A DNA stretch of 64,000 nucleotides from Gnetum montanum (lineage: Eukaryota > Streptophyta > Gnetopsida > Gnetales > Gnetaceae): assembly GCA_015680685.1 (NCBI GenBank), contig MNCI01009539.1, forward strand, positions 110,448 to 174,447, read 5' to 3'. The position numbers were made by a program, and so were the translations under genes. The notes below the pieces were generated by a model. It worked only from the letters and a program-made list of their open reading frames with translations, was not told the DNA's origin and made no database searches. Shown one piece after another: positions 45,251-58,337 of the stretch. The first letter of the stretch is position 1, and each line of letters starts with the position of its first letter.

Positions 45251-47639
45251 CCAATCTTGCTGATGATAATCAAAGAAAGCAAAGAACTGGTCCACCCAAA
45301 CCCATATCATCAGCCAAAATTTTTTTCTTGAGGAAGGTTCCCCATTCCATCTAAAAAATGATGAGAGCATTCCAAACCAAGAATCACTATAACTGCAACC
45401 TGAACTTAAGACATGCACTAGTTGTAGTCACAAAAAATAAAACTTTGTCTCAAAGTAGGAGAAGAAGTAACAGGTTCAGTTTAGTGAAAGTTTGGACATG
45501 TTTGCAAGACCTCAATGAAGAAACTATGCATGCACAGATCCACACATGTAGCCAAGGTGACATTCATCATCATACATAAATGTTCTCATGAACCATGCCT
45601 TGTGACATTGAAAACCAATCTTTGTGTTACTCCATCATCTTGTTGGGGCATAGGTGGTCCAAAGTATGATTAGGGTTTGTTCCTCATTAGATTGTAACCA
45701 AAAGAACCCTATAACTTGTTGAATCCTCCAGAAAATTCCTATGCCTTAGTGGCTCCAATATTAGTGGCCCCTTCTACATCACTATGTGTAGTTCCCTTAG
45801 TTAGAAATTGTGGTAAAATCGACAAGAAGTAGGAGATAGCATGAGCACATCAATTAGTTGTTACAAGGCCTACATTGGTGCAACAATGGAGAATAGTGGT
45901 AGTAGAAGCCTAAACCATAGGCACAAGAGTTGACACGCATTGCTAAAGTTGTCAACAATTTCTATGGTGAACTTCACACCATCGACATGGTGGAAGACAA
46001 ATGCAACATGTGTTGTAGGAATAATGATTAAACCTTATTCAACAAAGGAGATTCCAAGTGTTGAAATATGTTAATTCTCACATGAATTAATTGAGAAAGG
46101 TTTCATGCATAAAAAGAAAGGATTTAAAAAATTTTCTTTGGCATCATCTCCCATAATACACCTATGTCTTTCTTATATATATATACCACACACACATACA
46201 CACACATGATTATCATTTTAAAAAGAGATAAAGTTAAAGGGAAACATTTATGGACAACTGTCAAATGTACTTTATTCTTTGTAAATTTGTAACTTTTAAT
46301 AGAAACTATAATTTCCTAGGGAAGTTGTAATTTGTTTCATAGATATTTTTAAGAGTGTAAGACACTTTCCAACCATGGCTAAATTTTCTTACAGCTTTAA
46401 AGTAGTTACAAATAAATTATCTAGATATTTGTTTTTCACCTTAACCTCTCATGATTATTGTAACTATGCTAAGATTACTATATAAAGGCTATAAGGGTAG
46501 ATTTGGGGGGAGGTATTTTTATCCTGGGAGGGATTTTAAAAGAAAGAAAAGAAGATAATAGAATATCACTTATTAGATGGCTTGCTAAAGGCATCAATTT
46601 GGCTACTTTGTTTTAATTCTTTGAGTTCATTTCTTCACATTTTTTTTATTTACTTAGTTAATAGTTTAGATAGTATCATTCTTGACATTTAATTTTGGGA
46701 TTTTTCTAGATTTCTCATATAATTCTATTTTGTGCAATAGTAGGCTTCTTTTAAAATTTTTCATAGAAGAGCTTATGTTGTAGAAAAGCCTCAAGAGCAA
46801 TTTAGTAGTAATTTTAGTTATTATATAATATTTAGACTTCTATTATTACTATTATCAAGATCCTCTGCTATTAACAAGCCTATTGAGCAATTTAATAGTA
46901 ATGTCTTTGTGAAATTGTCTTATTTTTTTAGCCTAGAGGGTTTGGAAAATCTTTGGTATTTTGATGGGACTGAAATAGCTTCTTTATTTTTAAAGTTTAT
47001 TACCTTGGTATTTCAATCAAGAAATTGTTAAATCTTTTTGAAAGCTCTATTAAATTCAATCTTTAACATCTGTTAACTAGCCAAAATAGAGACTTGTACT
47101 TTGTAGTTTATGCAACAATTTTTGTTAGTATAATGAGATTATCTTTTCAAAATTGCTTGTTGAGGTTTGCAAGTTTGAACAATTCATAGTTATTAAATTA
47201 GGAATAACTTTATTATGAAGTGTTTTCTCATGTTAATTTATCTTGCATAAATATTTGAGATTTCACACAAATCTATTTTCTTTTCTTTACTCTTTCTAAG
47301 TCCATCAAATCTCACTCTATTTCTATTTTTCATGTGGAACTTTCTCTCTAAGGAAAATTACCAGTAGATTGGGAGAATTATGTTTAAATGTTTTTGCAAA
47401 ATTTTATTTGTTACAAGTAGCTATTATAAGGACCATATAGACTAAATGATTGAACAAAATATAAATCCTCAACAACTCATAGTATTTGAGAAAGATATCT
47501 AAATATCTTTTATGATAGCCAGTTACATACATAACCCAACCATTTCAACATACAAAATAACAAAACACATACTCATGTTTAGTATGTTTCATAAATATTG
47601 AGTTTATTTGAAGGTATCTAGGCCTTGGTGTTGCTAGAG
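45251..47639. other. Unassigned AT-rich stretch with microsatellite
   Basis: A (TA)n/(CA)n microsatellite lies at about 46174-46207. The 46480-47400 part is T-rich and non-coding and could be the 3' untranslated region of the minus-strand Tat-like element, but I found no LTR. Confidence 0.4.
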
Positions 47640-50361
47640 ACCACTAAGCACCTAGACCCTATTTGAAGAACATGTTTAATCCCATGACTTCTCAAGGTTA
47701 TGAGATCATGAGGCATCCAACATTAATAGTCACATTCCAAATGGTTGCAACAGTATGTAACTTAGTTGGTGATACATGTATATGGTTACTATATCATTGG
47801 CATGTGTCACAATGCTTAACCTTCTACAAGCAATCATTTCTCTTGTGGGACCAGTAATAACCTAACTATCTAATCTTAGTGGTCATAGCTCTTGTTCCTA
47901 TATGTCCTCCACAAAAATCTTTGTGAACCTCCTCTAGGACTTTTCTAGCTTTAGTTTTACCTAAGCATAGTAGAAGTATGCCATCATAGGATCATCGACA
48001 TAATGTGTTATCACCTACAATGACATACTAGTTTGATTGCTTATGTACAACATCCTTCTAAGTAGTAGTTAGGCCTTCTGAGGATTCTTCATGCATAAGG
48101 TAAAATTTGATATTCTCGTATCAATCCTTGGCAAGAGCAATATGAATGATGGCAACAAAGGTATCCTTAGTGTTCTATGTGATAGGAGTAGCATAATCCA
48201 TGATTAAAGTTGGTAACTTACTAAACACCTTTAATGTCACACTAAGGGCTAACATTGCGATTATGTCAACTATGGCATTTTCATTTTAGGGTATGTGTTG
48301 GATATTGACATCTTTAAATTGTTGTAAAAATTTCTTCTAGAGGTCATAGTATGGTTGTAATTTTTTTTTTACATGCATAGACTTTGATTACTTGGTTAAC
48401 CATGAGTTGTGAATTGCCTTTGATCATTAAGCATCTAATTCCTAGATCATGAGCTATTATCATCCCTCTAATCAAACACTTGTGCTTTGCTAATTTTTTG
48501 GAACATGCAAACCCAAAATGATTTGTCAATGGTTGGATCTCACCAAATGAAAATGTTACAATGGTAGAGACATTAGTCCCATGGGTAGTTGAAGATTTGT
48601 CAAAGTGCATGACTAACACACAACCCATAACTACTTGGCTAACTACATTAATATGCTCATTAGAGAATTTAGGATCTATGGCTACTCAGTCATTAATAGG
48701 TGAAGCTATAAGCTATATGGCTATATCTTGACCTTTTTTTGAGGATTGAGAGATGTAATGAAGATAAAACTCTGTAATTATGGCTTTCCATTAGGCTCTA
48801 CAACTACTTTTGTAGATGTTTTTCATTATGAATCTGAGTTTGTTGTCTTTGTAAATGATGTTGACTTAGCTTCTAAAGAGGTAGTGTCTCCACTTATTCA
48901 ATGAGAAAACTAGTGCTAGATAATACTTCTCCACTTTAGTGTATTAGGTCTTGTGGGAAACTAATATATGACCAAGGTAGTATATATGCATTTCTACTCC
49001 ATCATCACCTTTTTGATAGAGTAGAGAAGAAATGGATGTGTTAGAGATTGCAAGGTAGATGTAGAATGGTTTACCCACTTACAGAGGAGAGACTATTAGT
49101 AGTTATACCAACTCTTGCTTAAGGTTTTCAAAGGCCTTTTGGCATTGAGCCATCCACTCATAGTAATCTGCTTTCTTAAGCAAGTGTTGCATGGATTATA
49201 TCTTATCCATAAGCCTAGTGATAAATCCATGAATAAATTGTAATTTTTAATGTGATGCATAAAGATTCTTAAGATTGGTAGGTATTGCTGATCTAGATAT
49301 GACCTTAATCTTATCAAGATTGAAATGTATCCCTACTTCAGAGACTACAAAGCCAAGCATCTTACTACGCTTGACACTAAAGACACATTTTTTGGGATTC
49401 AGTCAAAGCTTGTATTTGTGGCATCATTTAAGCACAAGGTCTAGCTCATTAGCATGAACATTGGCCATCTTGGACTTAACTAATATGTCATCTATGTAAT
49501 CATTAAGCAAACTTAACATGTAATCACTGAAAATATAGGTCATCACTCTCTGTATGTTTCTCCTACATTCTTAAGGCTGTAGGGCATCATAGTATAGTAA
49601 AAGGTCCCCCATGGAGTCATACAAGTTGTGCTAAGTTGGTGATCTAGGTTGATCCTAATTTGGTTATATCTTGAGAATCTATCCATAAAGGATAACAAGG
49701 CATGTCTAGTCATAATATTGATAAGTTAGTAAATACTAGGCAAAGGAAAGTCATCCTTCATGGTTACTTTATTTAGGTCTCAAAAGTCAATGCAAATACA
49801 TGTATTTCCATTTTTCTTAGGAACTACCACTATGTTGGATACCCATTCTATGTAGTTGATAACCCTAATGGAACTAACATGGTAAAGCTTTGAGATTTTA
49901 GTGTAGATTATCAAGGCCAAATTAAGTCTAATTTTGCACATTTTCTACTTAACTAGTCTAATGCTAGGATTTAGTATGATATTGTTCTAGACTAAATTTA
50001 GATCTAGGCCTACCATATCTTCATATGACTAGGTAAAGGAATTAATGTTAGTTTGTAGGACCTTGGTGATGTCTTAAGGATATTGAGGTTCTAGTGAGAA
50101 ACTTCATTTAATGGTTTTCTCCTTACAATGGTGTGCTATGACAAGAACCTCAACTAGAGAGTCTTTGGTTATGTCACTTGCTTCTAAGTCAAGGGTTCTA
50201 ACTAGGTTTTTAGGCCATTCTAGAGGTTTCTGTATTAAGGCTATGTGGTCTATAAAACTCTTAGGCTCAAGATCTAGGCTATCAAAGGTGATACACTATT
50301 CAATATCACCATGAGGTCCATGTAGATAAAAAGGTAAATCGATTTGCTTCTGGGTACTCAT
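47640..50361 (-). pseudogene. Tat/Ogre-like gypsy pol relic, minus strand
   Basis: ATG at 50361-50359 opens MSTQKQIDLPFYLHGPHGDI, matching the plus-strand relic at 3947 (HFPLILMGPHGKI). RT follows with VVPKKNGNT and WGTFYYTMMPYSLKNVG, and an intact YIDD box at 49498-49487. After the connection domain, in which the classical RNase H is shortened or lost, a second RNase H lies at 48628-48344 (MHFDKSSTTHGT, GIRCLMIKGNSQLMVNQVIK). An integrase zinc finger follows (GGHIGTRAMTTKI, HCDTCQ at about 47740). The integrase core decays at about 47640. Frames change several times and stops are mostly TAG or TAA. Confidence 0.8.
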
Positions 50362-50395
50362 ACTTTGATCCTACATATCAACCAAAAGAATATTT
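50359..50395 (-). promoter_or_regulatory. Putative 3' splice site just upstream of minus-strand pol ATG
   Basis: Read on the minus strand, TTCTTTTGGTTGATATGTAG ends at 50371, nine bases before the ATG at 50361. This mirrors the AG site before the plus-strand pol at 3932 although the surrounding sequences differ. Confidence 0.35.
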
Positions 50396-50399
50396 AGTG

Positions 50400-50939
50400 T
50401 CACCTAGGTAAACGTGAATAAATAATGCTAAAATGCTATAAAAATTATGCAAATACATGTGAATCTAATGCAAACAAGGCCATTCAAGGTTGTTAATGAG
50501 ATAGGGACAATTCAACAAAGTATCATAAAGGCCAAAGAAAGGTTAAATAAAGGTTAAACAAGGGGAAATATAAGGCTAAAAATGATTTAAAAAGGCTGCC
50601 ATTTTTCTAATTTTAGGCCTTAGTAGGCCACAATGCTAATTTAGAGTGTCGGTGAACTATGATGTGAGTTTAAGGCCTTAGAGGGCCATGATCACATGGT
50701 GTTAAATGGTGTCAAGGAAGGTCAAAACCAACTATTTAATACCATTAAAAGGCCAAAAAAAGGTAAATAAGGTTATAATAAGGTAAATAAAAAACATATA
50801 TGGCTATATAAAGGGCATAGAAGGTCAACAAGATCAACAATGGAACACAAGTCCCAAAAATAAGCCAAAACAGTATGTAAAAGGGAAAAATAAAGCAAAG
50901 TAGGCTATATATGGTAAAATTTTACTAATATAGGTTTTA
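50400..50939. other. Non-coding leader of minus-strand Tat-like relic
   Basis: Rich in short AAGGTTAAATAAGG-type words and GGCCTTAG(T/A)(A/G)GG phrases. No frame of note. Lies between pol and the 188-bp array. Confidence 0.4.
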
Positions 50940-53900
50940 AAATGGTTTATTTTTGCTAGTTGTAGGCCTTAGTGGGACATGTTTTGAGGCTACAACGTTA
51001 TTAGGTGAGTTTGGACATCAGCTAGTGCTATTTCTAGAATGTTTGGACCTAGAAATAAGGAGTTTTGAGGCTTCCATGCTAGGCCCTTGTTTTCATGCTA
51101 GCTAGCATAGAAGAAGGAACCCTTAATATCAAAATTAGAGAAAGTAGATTTTTGAGCATCTAGAGCTCCAAATTTGATGTTTCAAGGCCTCTCCAAGGTA
51201 GTATAGAGTTAGATACATCAAAATCAGGCACTCTAGAGGTTTGTGAAGGTTAAAAAGTAGGGTTTGAAGTGTTCCCCGCTTGTTTCCACATTTGCTAGCA
51301 TGGAAGAAATGGGTGTTAGTGTGGAGAATTGAAATTTTGATCATAAAAGGATCAAATGATGTCAAATCGATGGCTAGTACTTAGATCTGGAACTTGTGCA
51401 TCCTCTACCTTCATTTTGAGGTAGTTTGAGTCAATTTTAAGTGTTAAAACATGTTGAAATTGCTTACCCCACTTTTTCCACACTAACCATAGTATCCCAA
51501 ACATGGAAACATGGGGGGTACACTTCTTTTGAGGATTCAAGATGACTTAGAAGCACATTGACTGGGTTCCTTGGCCCCTAGAGCTATAGATCATGATTTT
51601 ACAAGTTTCTAGTTGATGTTAGACACATTTAAAGGCTTTTTAATGGTACTTAAGGTCTTCCCCTTTGTTTCCATGCTAGGGGAGTAACTCCAACATGGAA
51701 GATTAGGAGGAATGAGTTTTGAAGGTTAACATAAATTCAAATAAGCAAAATCTCAAGGCTATCAGGTCCTAGGCTTACGTAGACCTTTGGATTCAAGGAG
51801 TGTCATCTTACCACCATAAGTGGAAAATTAGCTTTCCCCATTATTTCCATGCTGATTATCATGGAAGGAGCCTCCTCCTATATAAATGAAGTAAGAATCC
51901 TAGATCTAGGCTAATTTGAGTCATAATCAACTATGCATGTTAACTTTTAGAGTTGCTAGGTCCAAGGACTATGTCTCCATGTTAAAATTTGGTAGGTTTC
52001 GGTACTTCAAGTGGTTTTTGAGCTTTACACCCTTTTTCCATGCTAGTGCTATGGAGTTCAAAGTGGAAGACTAGGGGAAATCACATTTTGACCATGTGGG
52101 ATTTTTTTTTCAGGTTTGAAGGCTCTAGAATGTAGATACAAGGTTCTAGAGTGCATGCAAGTTCATTTGGTGTTATTATAAGGTGTTTAGAAGCTCCAAA
52201 TGAGTCTCCCCCTCATTTTCCATGCTACCCAGGATGGAGGAAAAATCCTCAACATGGAAGAATCCTAAATCTTAGATCTAGGCCAATTTAAACCTCAATC
52301 AATCATGAATGTGTACTTTTAGGATCATTGGGATTAAGGACTAGGGTTTGAACTCAAGCTTGACTAGTTTGAAGGTTTCCTTGATGGTTTTTGAGCTTCT
52401 CTACTATTTTCAATGTTGGGGATAGTATCTGTAGTGTGGAAGACTAGGGGAACATAGCTTTTTGATAAGATGTATCATTTCTGGCCATGCATGTAGGTTT
52501 CTAAGGTTGATAATTTCGATTGTGGATGCCTAGTATCAAAATTTAGTCATTTTGATGGTTGTTAGGTAGTTTTTGGGCTTTCCTATTTTTTCATGCTCAG
52601 CAAGGAAGGTTTGGGAAAAGGATTTTTGGTTATTTGTGGTTACTTTTTATAGGCTTGAGGATCTTAGGATATGCAAACAAGGTTCTAGGACACACACAAG
52701 TCTTTTTGGTGTTTGTTCAAGGTCTTTGAAGGCTATTTTGGAGTTTTCCTAAAGTTCCCACAACACTCCTCCCTTCCTTCCATGATAGGAAACATGGAAG
52801 AAGTGATTCCCATCATGAAGGAACTAGGGAAGCATATTTTTTACCCATTTTTGTAATTTCTAGCTATGCATGTGGGCTTCTAGGCTAGCTATTATCAATT
52901 GCTGACATCGAATGTCAAAATTTGATTGTCTCAAGGATCATTACGTTATTTTTAATCTTTCTCACTCTTTTTCAATGAGGGGATTTCATGCTTAGTGTGG
53001 AAGATTAGGGGAAGGGTCTTTTAGCTTTTCATGATTAATTTTGGCTATGCATGAGTGTCTACAGGGTTAGTGCTATTGGCTATCAATGTCTAATGTTGAA
53101 ATCTAATCATTTCGAAGGATGTGAAAGGGTTTTTAGGCTTCCCCCCTTCCATCCACACTAAGGATAGGAGACTCAGTGTGGATAGGGTTCCCCTCACTAT
53201 GGAGAACCAAAAATAGGTAGTTTTGATCATTTTAGATGACTTCCAAAAGTCTAGTGGCTTTTGAAAGAATTCAATTACCACTGGAAGTCAAACTACATGC
53301 AACTTTTAATAGTTTTAGTGTTCACCCTTTTATCCACACTAATACTAGAATGATCAGCATGGAGGAGGTCCTCCCCGACATGGAATAACCTTAGGAGGTT
53401 GATTTATACTAATTTTTTTGTGGTTTAGTATGTTTCAAAGAGGCTATCAAGGTCTTGGTGTTAGGTACGAGGTAATCTTGAGGTTATTTTCGCATTTCTA
53501 GTATCCCTACTAACTTTCCTAGCTACTCCCCCTAGTTTCTCATGATGGGCAACGTGGAAGAGGTCTCTCCCATCATGGAAGACTAAGAAATTTAGATCTA
53601 ATCTAGTTCAACATTTAATCAACCATGCATGTTATTCTCTAGGGTTGCTTGTGTCAATGGTCAATACTAGATGGCAAGATCTAGCAGTTTTGAGGTTCCT
53701 AAGTGCCTCACGCAACTTTTCACTTTTCTTCCATGCTAGGCATGAAGGCCTCAACATGGCTGATAGGGGGATGGTAGTTTTATGCAATATTTAATGACTT
53801 TTGGAGCTTTTAGAAGCTCCAGAGGGTTTTGTTATGGTCTAAGGGTGACTAGGCTTTGAAAAATGTCTACTAGATAGTTGATATAGGTCATTTTTTCCTT

Positions 53901-54345
53901 TCCCGCATCCATACACATTGGAAATAAGATGTTCAACATGGGTGAAGCCTTCCCCAATGTGGAAAGACAAAATCTCAAGGTTTTAACTAGTTTTGACTAG
54001 TTTCAACTAGGTTTGGTGAGGTTCCAAAGTTGCCATAGATGCTTGAAGGGGTTCCTGATCATGTGGGACCTTCTTCAAGGTTAAACTTGGGCTAGTTGGG
54101 TGTTGGGGCTAAGAATGGGCATCACCCCCCCTTTGTTCCATGCTAGGTAGTGTTCCTCTAGCATGGAAACCCAATGCTTTTAGATTTATTAATGTTCCAT
54201 TCCTTTTGGAAGCCTAGGATTCGAAAAGACAAGTCTTAGTTACTAAAAATGGAAAAATAGTTATGTTTTAATGTTTTTAGAAAGTGGGAGGCATGTATCC
54301 ACATTGGGCACAGTATCCTTAGTGTGGATGCATGGGATTTTATGG
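50940..54345. repeat. Diverged tandem array, about 18 units of about 188 bp with palindromes
   Basis: Using the CCATG...CATGG palindrome (or CCACA...TGTGG variants) as anchor, units fall near 51091, 51284, 51474, 51672, 51847, 52037, 52217, 52408, 52590, 52780, 52970, 53148, 53334, 53540, 53735, 53908, 54140 and 54296. Spacings are 156-232 and mostly 175-198. After each palindrome comes GGAAGA(C/T)TAGGGG-like sequence, then AT-rich DNA. The unit length is not a multiple of three, so it is not a protein repeat. Overall identity between units is low. It sits 5' of the minus-strand pol relic, where a gag or intron would be. Confidence 0.7.
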
Positions 54346-54768
54346 CTTGGTTATGGTTCAGGTGCTTAAGGGACTAAAAACCCAATGTTGATGGAACTTT
54401 GGATAGAAGAAAAGGTGTATGGTAGGGCCCACAACAAAAAAAATTTAAAATTTGAAAAGTGAAACTATTTTCCACCAATCTTAGTATTGAGGAGAGTTTT
54501 CCACCTTTGCACTTCAATGCACTTAGAGTTATGGTGCACTGGAGTTTTAAGGTGTATGTTTAGGTTTAGATGTGGTTTTTAATGTCAAATTTCATAAGGT
54601 TTCATTCACAATGCACATATTTAAAAACTATGCATTAGAAGAGAGCATGGAAGCCTCATTCCTTCTTACACACAACATAGAACTCTTATTTTTCCTAATT
54701 TCAAACTACTCCCAATGTTGAGCCTTCCATGTCACCAAAAAATTGTGGAGGAAAGAGTTAGAATTGAT
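54346..54768. other. Unassigned stretch between array and copy B
   Basis: No gene seen. It ends at the left breakpoint of the duplicated 3.57-kb segment. Confidence 0.45.
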
Positions 54769-56638
54769 GGTTAAATCCTAGTGCTTAAGAGATAATAGAA
54801 TCTCTTTTGCAATAGTAGAAATTCCTAGACATCTTTGGAAATGCCACTACCTTTTTGGTTTGTCTAGAGGATGGTGATGGAAAACATTTCTTGGTAATGT
54901 AGCACCATGGGTAGGAGATAGTAGTCAAAGTAGTTGCTGACAGAATTGCTAAAGCACTTAATGCATCTATAGCATCTGTAGTAGAAATTTTTCTATTGAG
55001 AGATGTGAAAACATCTATAGGAATCATTAGCGGGTAATTGAGAATAGTCCAACATGAAGAATTATTGGACTAACAAATGAGAATTGGGCAACTAATTCTA
55101 GATGTCTTTAACCTTCTAGATACTATCACTATAACATAGTCAATGCTGCTTGAGGCAAGGGGCAAATGCATCATAATGAAGGAGAAACTTGAAAAAACCA
55201 GAGCTAAAAATAAATGCTTGGCTATAGAGGTTTTTGATCTAAGAGCTCATCTCACTGATCCTATGTTGCTCAACATTGTACAAATGTATGACGAAGCTTT
55301 CAAATAACTTCAAGACAAACTCAAAAAAGATAAGGATGCCAAGGAGTTGATAGTCTTTAACCAGTCCTTGGCCACTATCATAACACATAACATTCATAAG
55401 GACTTGGTCCAAATGTTTTGTGAGAATGAGATTATGATTATAAAGAATCATCACTTGTAGAATGTTGATGGGTAGAAGCAACAGATGGTAGATTTTATCC
55501 ATCAATAGTAGGATTAGTTTGCTAGAGTGAACAATAAATTAAAAAGATTGATAGCTAAGAATAGAAACCTTTCCATGGAGGAAGTTTGTGTCCTTCGCCA
55601 AAAATCTACAATAGGGATAGTCACTTGGAAGAATGAGGCTCTCAAATTTAAGAGAGTCAAGAACCATTATAGAGATTAGGTTGGTATATAGAAATAAATT
55701 AATGAGAAACACATTCAAATGATGAAGGAAAAAAATGATGAGGCCCTCCAGTAGCTTAAGCATACAGGCGATGTGTAGTAGCCTATCTTTGATGGGCTAA
55801 ATGACTATAATAAGGCAGAAATTTGCATGAAAGAGCTTCAGATCAAGGAGATGATAGTGTATATAAAGCCTTCCAATTTTTGGTATACAAACCTAGTGAT
55901 GCTAATTACTAGAAGACCATAGTATGAATTGGAGAAACAAGTAGCTAGCTCATACTTGTTGTACGAGAAAAATTTCAAGCACTATAAAGAGACTAGGCAT
56001 AAGCTTGAGAATGCAAATGCTGAACCCAAGGTTCTAAAGGAAAAGTTCACTAATCAATGATCAATTACTAAGAACCTGGTCAAAAGGATGAATGATTACC
56101 ATGAGCTATTAAATGCACTTAGAGCATTTGACATTGAATGTAAATAGTTCGCTACCTATTTTGTAAATGTAAAGAAGCCATTCCCTACAATGTACTATTC
56201 ATAGGATATTCCCATTCTAGTCCACATTGGTCATGCCATGTGAACCATGAATGATCCTTGGAGTAATGAGGAGAAGATGAAGGCACTGTTGGATACCTTG
56301 GGTCTTTTATTAGAAGTTGTAGCTACCATATAACAACCACTCTACCTCAACCATCATGTGCACCTAAAGCAAGAGAAGGTCCTTCAAAGCCCTAGAAGCC
56401 TCCATCACCTAGGATTGTTTGATCATTTTCATTGTCTTCATGCAATCAGAGGAGTTGTGATTGTCATTTTGGTCTTGGTGTTCAATTTTGTTATTATCAA
56501 CAACAAAATTTTATAATGATTGTAAATTGTACACTTGGGCAGTTAGTGTTTAATGTGTTGTTTTTGTGTCAATAATTTCATACCTTCCCAATTTTTTTAA
56601 AGAACTTGAAAATGAGTTTTCATTCAGTTGTGGGGGTA

Positions 56639-57503
56639 TGATGATCTCTCATAGTTTGGCCACATTAATAAGATACCATCTATGTAACCTTGTTAATGCA
56701 AGGTTTGACTTGTTGAAATTTACCCATCGATAGGCCACCCTATTTCTAGTTATAAATGTGCACCTACCCATCACATTTAGGGCATTCCTTTCTTAGTTGT
56801 AGTGAAGCATGTGTAGTTTTTCCACTTTAGAGTTAGAATATTTTTTGAGTGCCCTCAATAGGAGTCAAAGAAGGTACAAATATTTATACGAGAAATGTTG
56901 TACCTAAGCACTTTAGATGGTAATTAAGATGAGATTTTCTGATAAACCTTGTAGCATTTGGACTAGATTAATTGTTTTACTTATGCATTTAATATTTCAA
57001 TAATTTTCTTTTATTCTTTTATGTAAGTAAGTAAGTAAGTAAGTAATTAATTAATATAAATTAAATAGCAAACATAAGTGTGGCCACTTTGAGCATAAAT
57101 CTAACGCTTGGTAATCCTAGTAACACTTAACGTTTGATAACCTAATGGTGTGATATGTGTTCAGGATGTGTACAGAAAGTGAGAATAATTGCTTATGTTA
57201 GGATTAGTTAAGTGATAGCTAGTATTAGATTAGTTAAACATTAACTACTTTATCTGTTATTATTTATTCTTAAGTGAATTAGAACATAAGAGAGAAAATT
57301 ATAAAAATCATATGCCTTAGTTACACTTAACTATACCCTAAAACTTCAAAAGTGGAACTAGGAAGAAAATGATTGCAATCATTGGTTTCACCTCCTAGAA
57401 CCCAATGTTCTTAGAGAACTAAAGTATATGAAATTTGACTAGATCACTGAGTGAATATTGGTGATTTGTATGGTTGGGCTTAGGGTATACTCATTGCTCA
57501 TTA
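56639..57503 (+). repeat. LTR within copy B
   Basis: TGATGATC to TCATTA, 865 bp, TATA box TATAAATG at 56751. It is preceded by the polypurine tract TGTGGGGGTA. It pairs with 28500-29351. Confidence 0.75.
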
Positions 57504-57796
57504 GTTGTAGTAAAGAAGTTATCTTATCAGAGGTATAATATAAGAAGCTTGAAATACAAATTTAGAGAAATAAAAATGAGTTGGTTAAAATCAAGAAGTA
57601 ATATCATGAATTTATTGCGAGAATTAGCTTTGATAAAATCTCTATGAAACATTAGAATCCTCAAGGCTTTTTAGAATATGAAAAAATTATAGAAAGGAAT
57701 CAAGGCTTTGAGGATAAATAATTTAATCAAATGAAAAAAAAATATTATATTCGGGATAAGAACTAGATTTATTGGTTCTAAATAATATCAACAACA

Positions 57797-58157
57797 ATGT
57801 GGTGTTAGTATAATGGTACAAATCTTACCTTGCTAACCCCAAGTCACATGTTTGATTCTACTAGGTAGCACTAAGTTAAAACTTCTATAATCTTAGGGTA
57901 TACCTATGTTTTACTTATTTTGGGTTCCAACACCCCCTCAATAATATTAATAAATATCCAAACTTAGGAAGCTTCACTTTTGTAAGACCATAAAATAACC
58001 CTAGTATTAATTTTCTTAACTTCTATAAATCTTTAGGTGTACTTATATTTTACTTATTTTGGGTTCCAAAACCCCCTAAATAATATCAATAAATATCCAA
58101 AATTAGGTGGCTTCACTTTCATAGGACCACAAGGTAACTCTAGTATTAATTTTCTTC
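57797..58157 (+). repeat. tRNA-like head plus 138-bp tandem pair, copy B
   Basis: Same structure as 29650-30011: GTTAGTATAATGGTA, GTTTGATTCTAC, then units starting at 57883 and 58021. The B-box-like word is more decayed than in copy A. Confidence 0.5.
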
Positions 58158-58337
58158 TTTCTAGACTTAACAATGTTAGTAACATCAAATGTTTTAAAGT
58201 AGATAAGAAATAAATTTATCCTATCATTATCATTTATACATCATGTTATTAAGAGATACATGACATATTCGATATTTCAAGAGGCACAAGATTATTCAAA
58301 ATGACTCAAAAAATGAAAGAGTATTTTCAAAATATAG

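Larger units (their letters stand above)
54769..58337 (+). repeat. 3.57-kb direct duplication, copy B
   Basis: Collinear with 26619-30186. It carries the 3' part of the heptad-rich ORF relic (to about 56510), polypurine tract, LTR, LINE-like stretch, tRNA-like head and tandem pair. It ends TTTTCAAAATATA at 58337, abutting the gag of a minus-strand Athila-like element. Differences from copy A are scattered substitutions and a longer (GTAA)n run (about 57021-57044). Confidence 0.9.

Noticed and set aside
46174-46207. (TA)n(CA)n tract as a special element
   Set aside because: An ordinary microsatellite.
50940-54345. CRISPR array
   Set aside because: Period is about 188 bp with diverged units and palindromes, and the context is a plant retroelement; none of the short identical repeats and spacers of a CRISPR.
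50940-54345. Protein-coding repeat domain
   Set aside because: Unit length is not a multiple of three and varies, and no frame stays open across units.
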